DNA from: Botrytis cinerea B05.10 | Taxonomy: Eukaryota; Ascomycota; Leotiomycetes; Helotiales; Sclerotiniaceae | NCBI RefSeq assembly: GCF_000143535.2 | Contig: NC_037317.1 | Span: 372,001-436,000 of the forward strand | DNA length: 64,000 bases | Direction: 5' to 3' | Shown: positions 36,485 through 49,309 of the stretch, piece after piece | Numbering within the stretch: position 1 is the first letter of the stretch | How the letters are laid out: each line of letters opens with the position of its first letter | Position numbers and translations under genes: made by a program | The notes under the pieces: generated by a model | What the model saw: only the letters and a program-made list of their open reading frames with translations | The model's database searches: none | What the model was told of the DNA's origin: nothing

Positions 36485-39400
36485 ATGAAGCAAAGATTTT
36501 CTTCCATCGACGTGAAGGTATGTCAAACAGAGCTCTAAGAGACTTTCTTCGCTCTTGTAATGCCTTCTGACTTTCTCAGGTCATCGCCCATGAACTTTCA
36601 AATGCTTTGGTCACTTTGCGCGTTTCCAATGTTTACGACTTGTCATCGAAGATTTTCTTGATCAAATTTGCGAAACCGGACAATAAACAGCAGATCCTCA
36701 TAGACTCTGGCTTCCGATGTCATCTCACCGATTTCTCTCGAGCGACTGCAGCTGCTCCCAGTGTATTTGTACAGCGATTGAGGAAATTCCTAAAGACAAG
36801 ACGAGTCACACAGGTTTCTCAAGTTGGAACAGATCGCATAATCGAATTTCAATTCAGTGATGGACAATACAGGTTATATTTGGAGTTTTATGCGGGAGGC
36901 AATATCATTCTTACGGATAAGGAGTTAAACATCCTCACCTTACTTCGAGTGGTCGACCCGGGAGAGGCCCAGGAAGAATTACGAGTCGGACTTAAATATT
37001 CTTTGGATAATCGCCAGAATTATGGAGGAATACCCGATTTGACGAAAGAACGACTTCAAGAGGCTCTACAGAAGGGGGTGGATAAGGGAGAGGATGACTC
37101 TGGAAAGAAGAAGAAGAAGCCTGGAGATGCATTACGAAAGGCATTAGCTGTATCCATCACAGAATTTCCACCAATGTTAGTGGACCACGCAATGCGCATC
37201 ACAAATTTCAATTCCTCTCTAAAACCGGCCGAAGTTTTGCAGAGTGAAGATCTCTTGGAGCACTTGATGAAATCACTTCAAGAAGCTCAGCGAGTTGTTC
37301 AAGAAATAACTAGTTCCGAAACTGCAAAGGGCTACATTGTAGCGAAGAAGAAGGACCCTCAGACTCCATCAGATGAAAATGAGACAGACATTCGAAAAGG
37401 TTTACTTTATGATGATTTTCATCCATTCAAACCAAAGCAATTCCAGGATGATCCTTCATTGGTATTTTTAGAGTTCGAAGGGTTCAACAAAACTGTTGAT
37501 GAGTTCTTCTCCTCAATTGAGGGACAAAAACTCGAATCAAAGCTTGAAGAGAGAGAAAAACAAGCCCAAAAGAAAATTCAGGCGGCACGAAATGAACAGG
37601 CCAAACGTTTAGGCGGTTTGCAAGAGATACAGGCACTAAATGAACGTAAAGCTAGTGCTTTACAAGCCAATGTTGAGCGGGTTCAAGAAGCAACAGATGC
37701 TGTTAATGGCTTGATCGCGCAAGGCATGGATTGGTTTGAAATTGGGCGCCTAATCGAAAGAGAACAAAAGTTCAATAATCCGGTAGCTTCGATGATTAAA
37801 TTGCCCCTAAAATTGGAAGAGAATACAGTAACAATTTTATTGGATGAGGAGGCGTTTGACGAAGAAGAAGATTCTACTTACGAGACTGACAGTGATGTCT
37901 CCGAAAGTGAGGATGAGGATGATACCGCTAAGACCAATAAGAAGAAGGAAAAGGTTGCAGACACCCGAATTCCTATTGATATTGATCTTGCACTGTCACC
38001 TTGGGCAAATGCGCGTAATTACTTTGATCAAAAACGTTCAGCAGCATCGAAAGAGGACAAAACACTGCAATCATCTTCCAAGGCGTTGAAGAGTACCGAA
38101 GCGAAAATAGCTCAAGATCTGAAGAAGGGTTTGAAGCAAGAGAAGGCCATCTTACGACCTGTACGAAAACAGATGTGGTTCGAGAAATTCATTTGGTTTA
38201 TATCTAGCGATGGATATCTAGTACTTGCAGGAAAGGATGCACAGCAAAGTGAAATTCTTTACAAGAGGTATCTTAAGAAGGGAGATGTATATTTGCATGC
38301 AGATATACGAGGTGCAGCATCCGTCATTGTTAGAAACAATCCAAAAACGCCAGATGCCCCGATTCCTCCACAAACTCTAAGCCAGGCAGGAACCTTGGTA
38401 GTTGTTACATCAAGTGCTTGGGATTCTAAGGCTGGTATGTCTGCTTGGTGGGTGACTGCGGATCAAGTATCAAAATCTGCGCCTACTGGCGAATTTCTTC
38501 CCGCTGGTAGCTTCAATACTCATGGGAAAAAGAACTTTTTGCCTCCTGCTCAGTTACTCCTTGGTTTTGGTGTTCTTTTCCAAATCAGCGATGAAAGCAA
38601 AGCTAGACATAACAAACATAGACTTCAAGACGACTCGCCATCGAGTGGCACAACCGCAGATGCCCCTTCTGCAGGTGATTCTCTTCTTGACGATATAGGT
38701 TCTGGGGACGAATTGAATCAATCTGATGAAGATGAGCCAGCTCCTGCCAAGGAAGCTGAGGCTGATCATCAAGATGTGGATGATTCGGACGATGAAGATG
38801 CCGACTCGAAGCCTAACCCTCTACAGAGTGAAGTAGAACAACCTGATGAAGTCGCCACACAAGAGAAACTTGAAACCCTTCAAACTGACGATAAGAAGCC
38901 CCAGCCATCGAAATCTGAATCACAGGTGGATGAATCAGACGAAGATTCAGCCGAGGAGTCACAATCAAAGTCTATCTCCACTGGTAAAAAAGCAACACCA
39001 GTTCAAAACCCACCCAAGAAGGGACCTGCACCAGCTAAGCGAGGCAAAAAAGGAAAGGCCAAGAAAATCGCACAGAAATATAAAGACCAAGATGAAGAAG
39101 ATCGTATCGCTGCTCAAGAAATCATTGGAGCTGCAGCTGGCCAAGAAAAGGCAGAAGCAGAAGCCAAAGCAAAAGCAGCTCGAGAAGCCGAACTAGCATT
39201 CCAAAAGGAACGTCGACGAGCTCAACATCAACGTACGCAGAAGGAAACAGCCGAGCATGAAGAGATGCGCAAATTGATGCTTGAAGATGGTATCGATACT
39301 CATGAAGATAACGAGATTGAAACCATGACATCGTTAGATTCTTTCGTCGGCCTTCCTTTACCCGGCGATGAAATCCTCGAAGCGATACCTGTTTGTGCAC

Positions 39401-39729
39401 CATGGGCTGCAATGGGTAAATACAAATACAAAGCGAAGATTCAACCGGGCGCGCAGAAAAAAGGTAAGGCGGTTAGGGAAATCCTCGGTAAGTGGATGGC
39501 GGCAAGTACGGCCAAGGGAGTCCTGGATGAGTCTAGTATGGATGTCGAACGCATCTGGCCGAGAGAAATGGATCTCATCAAGGGCTGGAAACCGGAGGAA
39601 ACAACCAATGTCGTGCCCGTGGGCAAGGTGAGGGTTATGATGGGAGGAGGCTCGGCCGCTGCAAAGGCAAAGGGGGATAAGGGGAAGAGTAGTGGGGGGA
39701 GAGGTGGGAGGGGAAGTAAGAAAAAGTAG
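36485..39729 (+). CDS. RQC2: Ribosome quality control factor Rqc2/Tae2 (NEMF homologue)
   Basis: A 1,060-aa NFACT-family protein in two exons (36485-36517 and 36580-39729). Exon 1 encodes only MKQRFSSIDVK, the conserved N-terminus of this family; the 62-nt intron has a GTATGT donor. The NFACT-N domain follows at once (VIAHELSNALVTLRVSNVYDL, FVQRLRKFLKTRRV), then a coiled-coil middle part and the NFACT-R/DUF814 domain at about residues 540-680 (WFEKFIWFISSDGYLVLAGKD, GDVYLHADIRGAAS). An acidic/Lys-rich low-complexity linker and a C-terminal NFACT-C domain (CAPWAAMGKYKYKAKIQPG) close the protein. Rqc2 binds stalled 60S-peptidyl-tRNA complexes with the ligase Ltn1 and adds carboxy-terminal Ala/Thr tails. 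It is a conserved housekeeping gene and anchors this region. Length and domain order are normal. Confidence 0.96.
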
Positions 39730-40666
39730 AGGGGAGTGTGGAGTGCGGAGTTGGGTAGAGTGTTCCTGGTGGGATTGTCAATAGTAGTCAAAAAGTGATG
39801 GATAGATAAGTTACATGTAGCATAGCATAGCATAGTACAGCATAGCGAAAATACCTACCTACCTACCAGCCTACCCGTCTGTAGAAAATACCACAAATGT
39901 TGACTCATCATCACTCACTCGTTCATTCAAAACTGCATTTACGATTTTGCTTACATTGTTATTTTCCCATCACAATGAACCCCCCCTTTTTTTTGAATGA
40001 CAAGAAAATCAATATTACAGCTATCTATTTCCCATCGCTCATTTGACATCTCCCAAGACATCAAGCCATCAATCAAGAAAAAGTCAAACACAAATGCAAA
40101 TTCAAATGCCAAAGCAAAAGCAAAAGCAAAAGCAAAAGAAAAAGGTATATCATAATATCTCATATCATATCAAGCTATTCCAAGCTACATAGGTATCTAT
40201 CTAGGTATCTATTTATTCCCCCCATCTATCTTATCATCATCATCATAATTACCATCTCCAAAAAATGCCACGCTCCGCTAATGCACGTACACCCACAAAC
40301 ACTCGCACGCTCACTTCCTACTTCTCCCATCCTAATATTGAGCCTCTTCAGATCCAGCCATCCAGTAGCAAATCCATACACATCCATAGCCATTAAAAGA
40401 GTACTCCCATCTATATACTACAAGATTCCACTTTCTTACACAAATCTCCCTCTTATCATTATTTGAGTAAATGATCCCGCTACCCTCCATTCCTTATATT
40501 TTCCGTTCCCTCCCGATTCATTCATTCCCATTCCCTTAATCCCCCCGGAAACCGAAATCCAAGTTGCTGAGATTGAAAATTCAAATGCCGTGATAACATA
40601 CCGCTATGTAAACGTTGCCAACAAGGATCGCTAACAGTGCTTCATTTCAACCACTTCGTCATTCCA
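39730..40666. other. Spacer between convergent genes
   Basis: 937 bp between the stop of RQC2 and the stop of the DUF8035-like gene. It holds a CATAG repeat at about 39820-39846, an (AAAGCA)n run at 40111-40138 and pyrimidine-rich stretches. No gene is seen. Confidence 0.6.
40111..40138 (+). repeat. (AAAGCA)n microsatellite
   Basis: About five AAAGCA units in the 3' spacer between convergent genes. Confidence 0.8.
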
Positions 40667-43600
40667 TTATCTCCCAACCTCAACCCTGTCTCTCTCACTC
40701 AGTCCACCACTCATCAATGCATCATCGCCAAAAACAGGTCGCTTATTAGAACCAGGTGGAGCCTGTTCTAACATTCTTGGCCTGTCATCTTCATAAGATT
40801 CAGAAGTATCCGATTCGCTGTAGTGGTGACGACTTCTGCCATATTCTTCTCGTTTACGATTACGTCTTTCGCGGGCTTCACGTTTTGCGCGGCGACGTTC
40901 ACGAGCTGCCTCTTCTTCTCTTTCCTCTCTAGCGGCTGTAGGATCGGTTAGCTATTCGATCATTCTATCCATGGGTCAAGTGAAACATACCTCGAATTTG
41001 TTGAGTGGCAGTGGCGTAAGCTTGAATTTCTTCGCGACTCAACACTCTAAGCACAATTACGAAGTCATCCCGAGCTTCAAATCGTTCTTTTCCAACCTCT
41101 AGAGCGGCGGGGTTTACCAATTTTCTGGCAATCTTGGTCCAACGCGCATCTGCAGGGACACCATCCTTTTTGGCATCTTTCAAAGGTGCAACACCTTCAC
41201 GAATTGGAGAAGGATCCTCTGGAAACTTCTCACGTGGTTGACGTAGAATGCCTTTGATGACAGGCTTCTCAGGCTTCTCTTCAACCTTTTCTCTTGGCGG
41301 TGAAACCACTCGTGCTTGTTTGGTTTCACCCGTGGTAGGCGCTGATTCTTCACGACGACCTCGCTCTTCACGGTTGAGTTCGGCTCTCAATTCGGCAACC
41401 TCACTCATATCTTTGGTGATAGACTTTCTACCAATTGGCTTGTTGGATGGTGCTAGTGTAGATTCTTGAGCAGATTGTTTAGGTGCTAATACTGGCACAG
41501 GCTCTTTGTCGGCAGGTGCATCTTGATCAGCAAGGGCAGCTTTCAACGCCTTCAAATCCATGGTATCTCTTGGATTGAATGGTGCAGCCGCAGCTCCAGA
41601 GATACGTCTGGGTCTGCGATGTCGGTTTGTTGCTTCATCTGACGTGTCTGAATTATTATCATTGGTAGCGCCAGTTGTTGCTGCGTCGCTACGAGGACGG
41701 TCATCCGGTGAGGATAATCTTTCCTTGGGATTTCGACCACTCAAGTCAACAAAATCATTGTCTGGAGAACGTCTGTCTTTGTCATCTCTAGCAACATCAC
41801 GTGGAGCGGGTGGCATTTCTTCTCGGCTTCTTTCCTTCCTCGCTTCAGGCATATCATCCTCTTCTCGGCGGCGAGGAGGTAATGGTGGTGTGACTTCGCC
41901 TCTGTCTCTGTGATGTCTCTCCTTAGGTTCTCTACCGACCGATTCAGTAGAATCTCTCTCGTTGCGATGGCTTCTCTCGCGTCTTTCCTTGCGATCTGGT
42001 CTATCGGACTCAGAGGAATCCCGGGAGTCAGTGTGACGACGTTCATTTGAGACGTCCGCCATCTCCTTATCGCCACGCTCACGTCTCCTGCGTGAATCAT
42101 CACCATAATCCTTGCGTCTCCTTTCATCGTCTCTATCATCACGATCGTCAGGCTTCATGGTATTTGCCATAGCTCCAAGACCAAGAGCGGCAGAGGCAAT
42201 GCTAAGTCCTGTGGCAAGCTTCTCATGAGTGCTAGACTTCTTCTCGCGGCGATCATCCTCACGTTCATTCCTTGGAGATCTGTCATGTCTATCAGACCTT
42301 TCATGTCTCTCAATTCTCTCTGGTCTCTCTGGTCTTTCTGCTCTACTAGCCGGTCTTTCTGATCTCTCAGCACGACTGGCAGGTCTTTCTTGTCTCTCGG
42401 CGCGACTAGCAGGTCTTTCTGTTCTTTCAGGACGCAATCCAAAACCACGCTGTTCAACAGAATCATCATACCTCTCATGTCGGTGATGTGGTTTTCGTTC
42501 TCGCATTTCTTCCTCCCTTGAGCTATAGTATTCATCTGTAGGGGCATGTCTGGTGCTATCTCTGTCTTGGTACATAGAAACAGGTCGCCTGGTCGAAGTT
42601 CGTCGTCGAGGTCCATCACTCTCATAACCTGCGGGTGGATCCATACGTACTGGGCGTTGAATTGGTTCAATGGGCGTGACATGGGGAACGGGCATTCTTG
42701 CGGTAGCTGGTTGAGGGTCCCACGTTTGAATTCTGTCGAAACCGCGTGTAGATGGGGGTGGACCGCGCTCTCGGGTATCATAAGATCTTGGAGATTGAAC
42801 CGTTTCACCGAATCCAAGAGGGTTGGTCATGCTAGCACTAGCGGGTCTAGATCTGCTGTCGACACTATCCCTACGCACATGCCGTGGATGACTGTTGTTC
42901 AAATCATACGTCACCAAATCCTTGGGGTTTGTGTATCCATAACCATCCTCTCCATAGTCGTCTGCAACTGTATCTGGATGTCGTACTAGATTGGCTGTGT
43001 ATGCTGGCGCGCGAGGCTTGGTGGTGGTAGTTGTGGTGGTAGCGTATGATGGAGTAGATGCTGGAGTCGAGTACGATGCAGTGATTGGAGTAGGTATGTA
43101 TGATGAGGTAGTTGATGGGGTAGGAATATAGCCTGGGATATCTCTGCTACTAGGAATACCAATTCGAAGATGGCTCGGTTCTCTGTGCCCGTGAGAGTCT
43201 CTAGAGGATCTGTTCATATCGGCATTATCTAAAGAAGCATATCTGCTGTGGTGATGAGAACTTCGAGACGACGCTGGAATTGTGTAATATTCCTCCTGGC
43301 TAGCGCGATATGGATTCTTGATGGATGGGCTGGCAGGTCTCACAACGGAAGTGTGCACAACCGTGGGATGCTTTGGAATTGATGTGAAGACAGTGTGTGC
43401 ATTGGGTCGAGAGTCGACCGTGTTGCTACGAGTGCGGCTAGCAGTACGATGGTCAGGTTTGACTTTATACGTTGTTGTGGTAATGGGAACATGAGCAGAA
43501 TTGAAGCTTGAGCTGCTGCTTCGAGGGTTTTCGTGTCGGGATAAGGGTACGACATGGTGATGGGTGTGTGATCCCGAAGAATGATTATTGTATGACAAAT

Positions 43601-43676
43601 CGACTGGGAGACTTGCTCGCGCAGGATTGTAGGTTGGTGACCGTGGTCGTGTGTGTCTGTTGTATCGGTCACTCAT
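40667..43676 (-). CDS. Large charged disordered protein, probably DUF8035 family
   Basis: A 984-aa protein in two exons (43676-40991 and 40935-40667). The 55-nt intron (GTATGT...TACAG) joins QQIR to AAREEREEEAARERRR. The ATG at 43676 (MSDRYNRHTRPRSP) is preferred to an in-frame TTG upstream. Most of the protein is low complexity: Ser/Tyr/Pro-rich to about residue 330, then Arg/Glu/Asp-rich with a repeated SERPASRAERPERP unit near 42310-42430. The only compact part is near the C-terminus (ARWTKIARKLVNPAALEVGKERFEARDDFVIVLRVLSREEIQAYA). This matches my memory of the fungal DUF8035 domain and is followed by a basic helix. The function is unknown; composition suggests a nuclear or scaffold protein, which is inference. 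Confidence 0.82.
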
Positions 43677-44970
43677 ATTGAGTATTTTGGTATTCAAAGT
43701 ATTATTGCGGTGTGTCGTTGTTGAACGTGTGAATTATTTGAAGGGTCGATGTATGTAGCGAATGATGCGAGAAGAAAGTGGAGGAATGATGACTCGAACT
43801 TCGCCGCAATGTAATTATGGACTCGATCTCGATATGGTCAGCGTTTTTTATGGAAAGGTTTAGTCTGGCGAAAATGCGAGAAAGAGTTAGCAATCAAGTG
43901 ATTATCCAAGCCGTCGCCTGCCCAAACTTTTCACGATGTAAGAGTTGTACGAGGTGCACACGGCGGGATTGGTGGGTAACAAACAATAAAATCTTCAACA
44001 AAATGTCCGAACTCGAGTGTGCAGATAGATACTTGGTACTGTAAGGCTACCAATGATCCAGGCGTAGCGTCGACGGATAGTTGCAGAAATGGATCTCTGA
44101 CTGCAGTAGAATTTTGAAAAGATGCTCTGCAGACGATTGATTGCGCTCTCTGAGTGGTATTCTCTCTTGTTGCAATAACCTGAGGTAGGGAGATATGGGG
44201 CCAGCGGTCGTGAGATTTAAGTCGAGGGAGGGGGGAGGGGGGTGAGAATGTGGTGTGGCGCTTTTGTTGTCTGCCTGGTGTTTTCGGTTTTCGCGTTGTT
44301 CTGCAAAAGATTAACCCCGCTGGGTGGGTGGACTGCAAGACATATGCGATGGGATTGGATGGAATGGGATTGGGAGATGGGTCGACGTCGTACGAACACA
44401 AATTATTATTTTTTGGCTGTGAATGCAGGAATGCAGGAATGCAGATGCAGAAGACGAGAAGATGTGCAAGGCAAGAAACGAGGGACGACGAGGTTGTGCT
44501 GGGAGAGAAGGGTACAGATGGCTACGTGTGTAGGAGGTAGGTAACTCGAGTATAATAGGTGGCAAGGGCAAGGGAAAGTAAAAGGAAAAGTAAAAGGCGA
44601 AATGAACGATGGAAAAGGAAGGAAGGGAGGGAGGGAGGGTATTCTTGAGCGACTGGATTTGGAATTCCGATTTCCACGGTTCGGTTCTCAGAGTGCCTTT
44701 TGATCTTCTTCTCCTTCTTCTTTATCGTCGTCGTCGTTGCAGTCTAGTCGGATGGGACAGGATAGGATAGGTTTTATTATATTTGAAGAAGAGAAATCGA
44801 AAAAAGCACACGGGGGGGGATAATGCGACCAGAGTTTTAGTGTTCTCAGCTGTGGATGCCGTTGCGATCTCTACGAAAGTATATTGGACGGATGGATGAA
44901 AGTAGATAATTAGGAGACTAGTGAGCCATCGACTGGTGTTGTGAAATTCGATGTCCGGAGGGAGGGGTGG

Positions 44971-44999
44971 ATGAGATGGGATGGGATGGGATGGGATGC
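44971..44999 (+). repeat. (ATGGG)n microsatellite
   Basis: Five or six GATGG/ATGGG units in a row in the intergenic region. Confidence 0.85.
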
Positions 45000-45103
45000 A
45001 GGTAGGTAGTGTGGATGGTGGTGTATGTGTGTGTGTGTGTACCCAATACCCAATACCAGCGGCGGTCTGGTGTGGATTGATTAATGATATCTCAAGTGCC
45101 ATC

Positions 45104-45137
45104 GATCCATCCATCCATCCATCCATCCATCCATCCA
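45104..45137 (+). repeat. (ATCC)n microsatellite
   Basis: Eight ATCC tetranucleotides in a row. Confidence 0.9.
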
Positions 45138-45926
45138 CAGCTCCTCTTCTCCTTCGTCCTCTTCTTTTTTCCCTCTTGGGATGGATCCGATTGTGCGGAT
45201 AGAGCACAGTACAGTCAGTGTGCGCACAGATGCAGAGATTACAAGAGATTGAGATGGAGATTCGCCGAACCCTTGACCATGACGTTTTGCACACAGAGTA
45301 GGAAAGAACCGAAGATGGACCCATGTCTTGGGGATCCATGTTCAATTTTACGGTTTGTGGTTTGTGGTGCTGCGTGTATGGGTGAGGGAAGTGGGAAGTG
45401 TGAAGTGTGAAATGTGAAGCGTGAAGCGTGAAGTGAAGTCAAATCAAGGGAATGTTAATGTTAACTGTCGCAAGGGAAGGGGAAACATTCGACCGGTGAA
45501 ATATGCGTGGTGGCGAGCAGGATGTACACACAAAACACGGAATCATTCATTTTCATTGTATCGAGCACCTCGTGACTTGGGACTTGATTCGTGATCAGGA
45601 ACGAGACTTCATGCACGCTCGAGTCTGTTGCGTGTGATGGGTGACGCCTCCATCATATAGACAATAGAATGAATACATTCGCTACCTACCTAGCACATGG
45701 TGAGTATTTTCGGTGCCTCATACGGTCATACCTAGTACCTAGTCACCGTCTCACTGTCCTTCTTCTTTCCTCCTTCAATTCCACCAAAACTACGGCACTT
45801 TACTCAAATGAAAGAAAATATACCTCATGCCATATAGCCATATTTGGATCTCTCTCAGTTCTGCTCGCTTCAGACATCTTCTCCCGCTCTCCGTCTCCCA
45901 CTCCCTCCCTAGCCCTCTTTCTCTCC

Positions 45927-46000
45927 CTCTTCCTCTTCCTCTTCCTCGTCCTCTCCCTCTTCCTCTTCCTCTTCCTCTTCCTCGTCCTCTTCCTCTCCCA
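45927..46000 (+). repeat. (TCTTCC)n hexanucleotide tract
   Basis: A pyrimidine-only tract of TCTTCC units with a few CGTCC interruptions. It keeps open frames on both strands that encode only simple repeats, so those frames are not genes. Confidence 0.88.
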
Positions 46001-48293
46001 TCCCCTTTCTCTCCAAGTGCCAATGAAGGTTTCCCGTTTGATGCATTCCCAAAACAACAGCTCCTGTCTTTCTCCCCCTGCCTCTATGCATAAGTCCCAA
46101 TCTGGTGATCAGGCACAAACAAGCATGAAAATGTCAGATAGATGGGTTGGCAAAGCTATCGCCCATAGCTCTATAGTAGCTACTTACGTGCCGCCATCAC
46201 ATATCATTACCGTCCCGTAACACGCCCTCCAAGGGGGTTGTAATTTCATGCAGGGCTCAGTTCATTGGGCTGCAGAAGATTCTCCACTATTCTGATGCCT
46301 TACGAGCCAATGTTCACGGCAGTGTACAGAGGACGAGGTAGGTGTCCTTCGAATACTATGGAATCGAACGACATTTCCAATTCTACACTCTTTTTTCCTG
46401 GCCTGTCAGTATATGCTCCTTCACCGAGTACCTCCTGCCGACACACTGCAGGAACTATTCTTTGCATCTTTTTCCTTTTTGGCTGAGCGTACTGATCATC
46501 CAATCACATTTTCTTCTGCCATGGCGTGGGGGGGACTAGGACACTCCCGTCTTTTGATCTTGCGACCACTGGGGGGCCAATGGCAGATATCGCCTATAGC
46601 CGTCTCAAAGGGTGGTTGAGGCATGTTTTTCACGTTTTCGACCCTTACTTGCTTGGTTTTTTCCTCTCTCCCGGACCTGGCTCGTTACAAATTTCCAAAC
46701 ATCAAATTTGTGCATTCCACCGTCCGAACTGACCACATGACATCATTTCCTTGAATTTTCTTTCTCTTAATCAAATGAAAAAAGCTAACGTGGCTTATAT
46801 ATCCCCCATACCCTATATCCAAACGTGTGCGAGCTTTTGCATTCCCAAGGAGATCCCTCGAACTTTATATACGGAACGATCCATTCTATCCACTCTCAAC
46901 GTTCGACGTTCCTCACCACAGAAACCGGCGCCAAAACTAACACCCATGCCAGCCAATGCTTGTATGCCGAGTATAAAAGCTCGAATGTTTAATCTTCGGT
47001 CCATCTTTTTTCATTCTCCTGCTCGCCCAGTCGGAGCCAGTGTCTTTCCAGTGCCCCAGATCTCCACTGCAGTGCAAGGATTATCCAAAGGTCATCGTTC
47101 TAGCTTTCGGAAGTGCCCTTTTATCTGCGAGATTGCTAACGCCCAATTCTAATATAACCGTCTTTGGGCAATGAGGGATCATCCATATGGAGAGGCCATC
47201 CAGATACCCGAGTTACGAAACAGGACTCGATCATCAGATGGAAGGGGAAATCGCCCAGATCGTTTTGGGTTCACCACGTGATTATTCGATCCATCCACCC
47301 AGTTGTACGATCTTAGCAGCAGTGACACGGAGGCTAGCGAGCTAACTTACTAATGGCCGAAGCTACAGCTAGCCTTCTAGATGTTTCACATCCAATCGAG
47401 CTTTCTCGAGCTGGAGCCGCTCCCATCTCGCATCGTGAGCATCCATTCTACAATTTTACGAGCTTTACCTTTCCCAGTGGGTCCCGGGCCGTTACAGCCC
47501 GATCTTGTCTGAGAATTGATTTGCTGAGCAATGTCGTCGAAGGCTCTCACTCGGAGATATATACATTTCACTAACGAGCATCGTAAAGACTCGATGATCC
47601 AAGTGCGTGCGTCCTCTCTCTACAGTTCCTGCTGTGCGATGGGAACACGAAAGGGGGCTTCTGTATGAATGACATGGTTGCGAATTCTATCGCGAGCTTG
47701 GGTTACGGTATCATCCTGATTTATCATCCCTTTTCATTATTTGCTGTGATGATGTGTTTCTTGTGCAATAGTTATGCAATTGAAGAGGAACGAACGAACA
47801 CGGCTCTCGAGATCCACCCACTCACTCACTCATTATCGGAGAGGAAAATTCAAATCCCAACTTCGATCCATCGCCTTATTATCTATTACTAATATCGCTC
47901 ACTCCCATTCAGCCTCACGATTGCGATTTCCCAATACGGTTATTCAAAATCTAGCCTGGTTAATTAATCAATCAATCACTCACTCGATGAACTTTTTCGC
48001 ATCGGGGGGGCGTGTGGGGTTTTTTTCCTTTTCTTTTCTTTGCCTTTTTCCCTTTTTTCTGTTTCTTTTGGGGTCTTGATTCTGAAAATGCAGATAGGAC
48101 AGACAGACAGACAGAGAGATAGGCCAAAAGTTGTCATCCTGCTATGAACTCGACCCTCCTCCCTTCCCTCGGTGTGGGTGGATGATTGAGAAGATTTCTT
48201 TCGAGATGATATGGTTCGTATTATTACTATATCAGATCACATTAAATCATATCATATCAAATCAAAATATATTAAATCGAATCATACAAGAAT

Positions 48294-48590
48294 GAGATGC
48301 GAGCCTTTTGAGTATTTTCCTTTTTGTGGGTTTAAGAATTGTTTTGATATTTGGTGTAGTAGTTCTATTAGATATTGTATATCAAATCATATTATGCAAA
48401 ATTGAGATAATAGTCTTTTACGTATTTTCCTTTTTATGGTTTTAAGAATTATCTCGATGTTCGGTGTAGTAGTTCTACTGGATATTGTATATCAAATCAT
48501 ATAAGATTGAGATGCAAGCCTTTTGAGTATCTTTCTTTCCACGGTTTTAAGGATCATTTTGATATTTGGTATGGCAGTTCTGCAGGGCGT
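48294..48590 (+). repeat. Degenerate tandem repeat, three units of about 105-110 bp
   Basis: Units start at about 48294, 48404 and 48509. Each begins GAGAT(G/A)(C/A) and shares blocks like CCTTTTGAGTATTTTCC, GGTTTAAGAATT and GGTGTAGTAGTTCTA, with TATATCAAATCATAT at the end. The third unit is truncated near 48590. No coding potential is seen. Confidence 0.82.
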
Positions 48591-48717
48591 TAACCTTATG
48601 TATCGTGTTGACAGACGTGCTTTGTTCCATTGTACACATTTCTGCAGCGCGGGTTTTGCTCTTTTCGTACAGTTTGGTGGGTGGGAATTGGATTTATTCT
48701 ACGGGTTGCATGTGTGG

Positions 48718-48744
48718 TTGTTTGTTTGTTTGTTTGTTTGTTTG
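48718..48744 (+). repeat. (TTTG)n microsatellite
   Basis: Six TTTG units in a row, intergenic. Confidence 0.85.
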
Positions 48745-49094
48745 ATACTGTCCTATATATATGCTTGGTTTTGTCTTTTCGCATCTTGAATCTGTATGTC
48801 TGTTTGTCTATAGATGGATTTGTTGGCCGGGCTGTGAGGATGGGTTTACGGGTGAAGGCATACGTGTATCATGGATGTTCGCGAGTGCGTATTTTACTTG
48901 ATTTTACTTTGTTTCTTTTATTCTACTGTGCTCTATTTGAATCGAGATCTTGGGCAAGCTGTACTGTACTGTACTTTGTCCATTTTATTTTATTCCTTTC
49001 GAATTCGAGATTCTTGATGGTTTTGGCGCCATGCGTGGATACATAGTACATGCACCAAGTACTTTGTAGTTACAAGATACACAATACACAATAC

Positions 49095-49309
49095 GGCAAA
49101 TTAATCTCATGCCCCCCAAGTGTTATTCAATCACTCTCATATCCTAAAACTCATATGTATATTATTTTTATGGCTTTCAGATTCTATGATAGATTTTACG
49201 GTAGATTCTGTAGTTGTGAAAAAGTAGATTCGAGTCTTCAGAGGCTAGATTCTATTCATTTGAGTGCAGGATCTATTATAGAATATAAGGGGTATGAAAG
49301 TAAGTTGCC
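49095..49309. mobile_element. MITE-like inverted-repeat element, copy A
   Basis: The left end GGCAAATTAATCTCATGCCCC and the reverse complement of the right end GGGGTATGAAAGTAAGTTGCC match at most positions. The 215-bp interior repeats AGATTCTAT-like words (GAGGCTAGATTCTATTCATT) that recur, inverted, in the copy at 52740-53005. Target duplication is not clear. No coding capacity. Confidence 0.72.

Noticed and set aside
45669..46220. Open frames through the (TCTTCC)n tract on both strands
   Set aside because: Their length is due to the hexanucleotide repeat, which cannot create stops; the products are simple Leu/Phe/Pro or Arg/Gly/Lys repeats.
46781..47152. Open frame of about 124 codons, plus strand
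   Set aside because: No family motif or signal peptide; the opposite strand is also partly open. It could be real, but I cannot support it.
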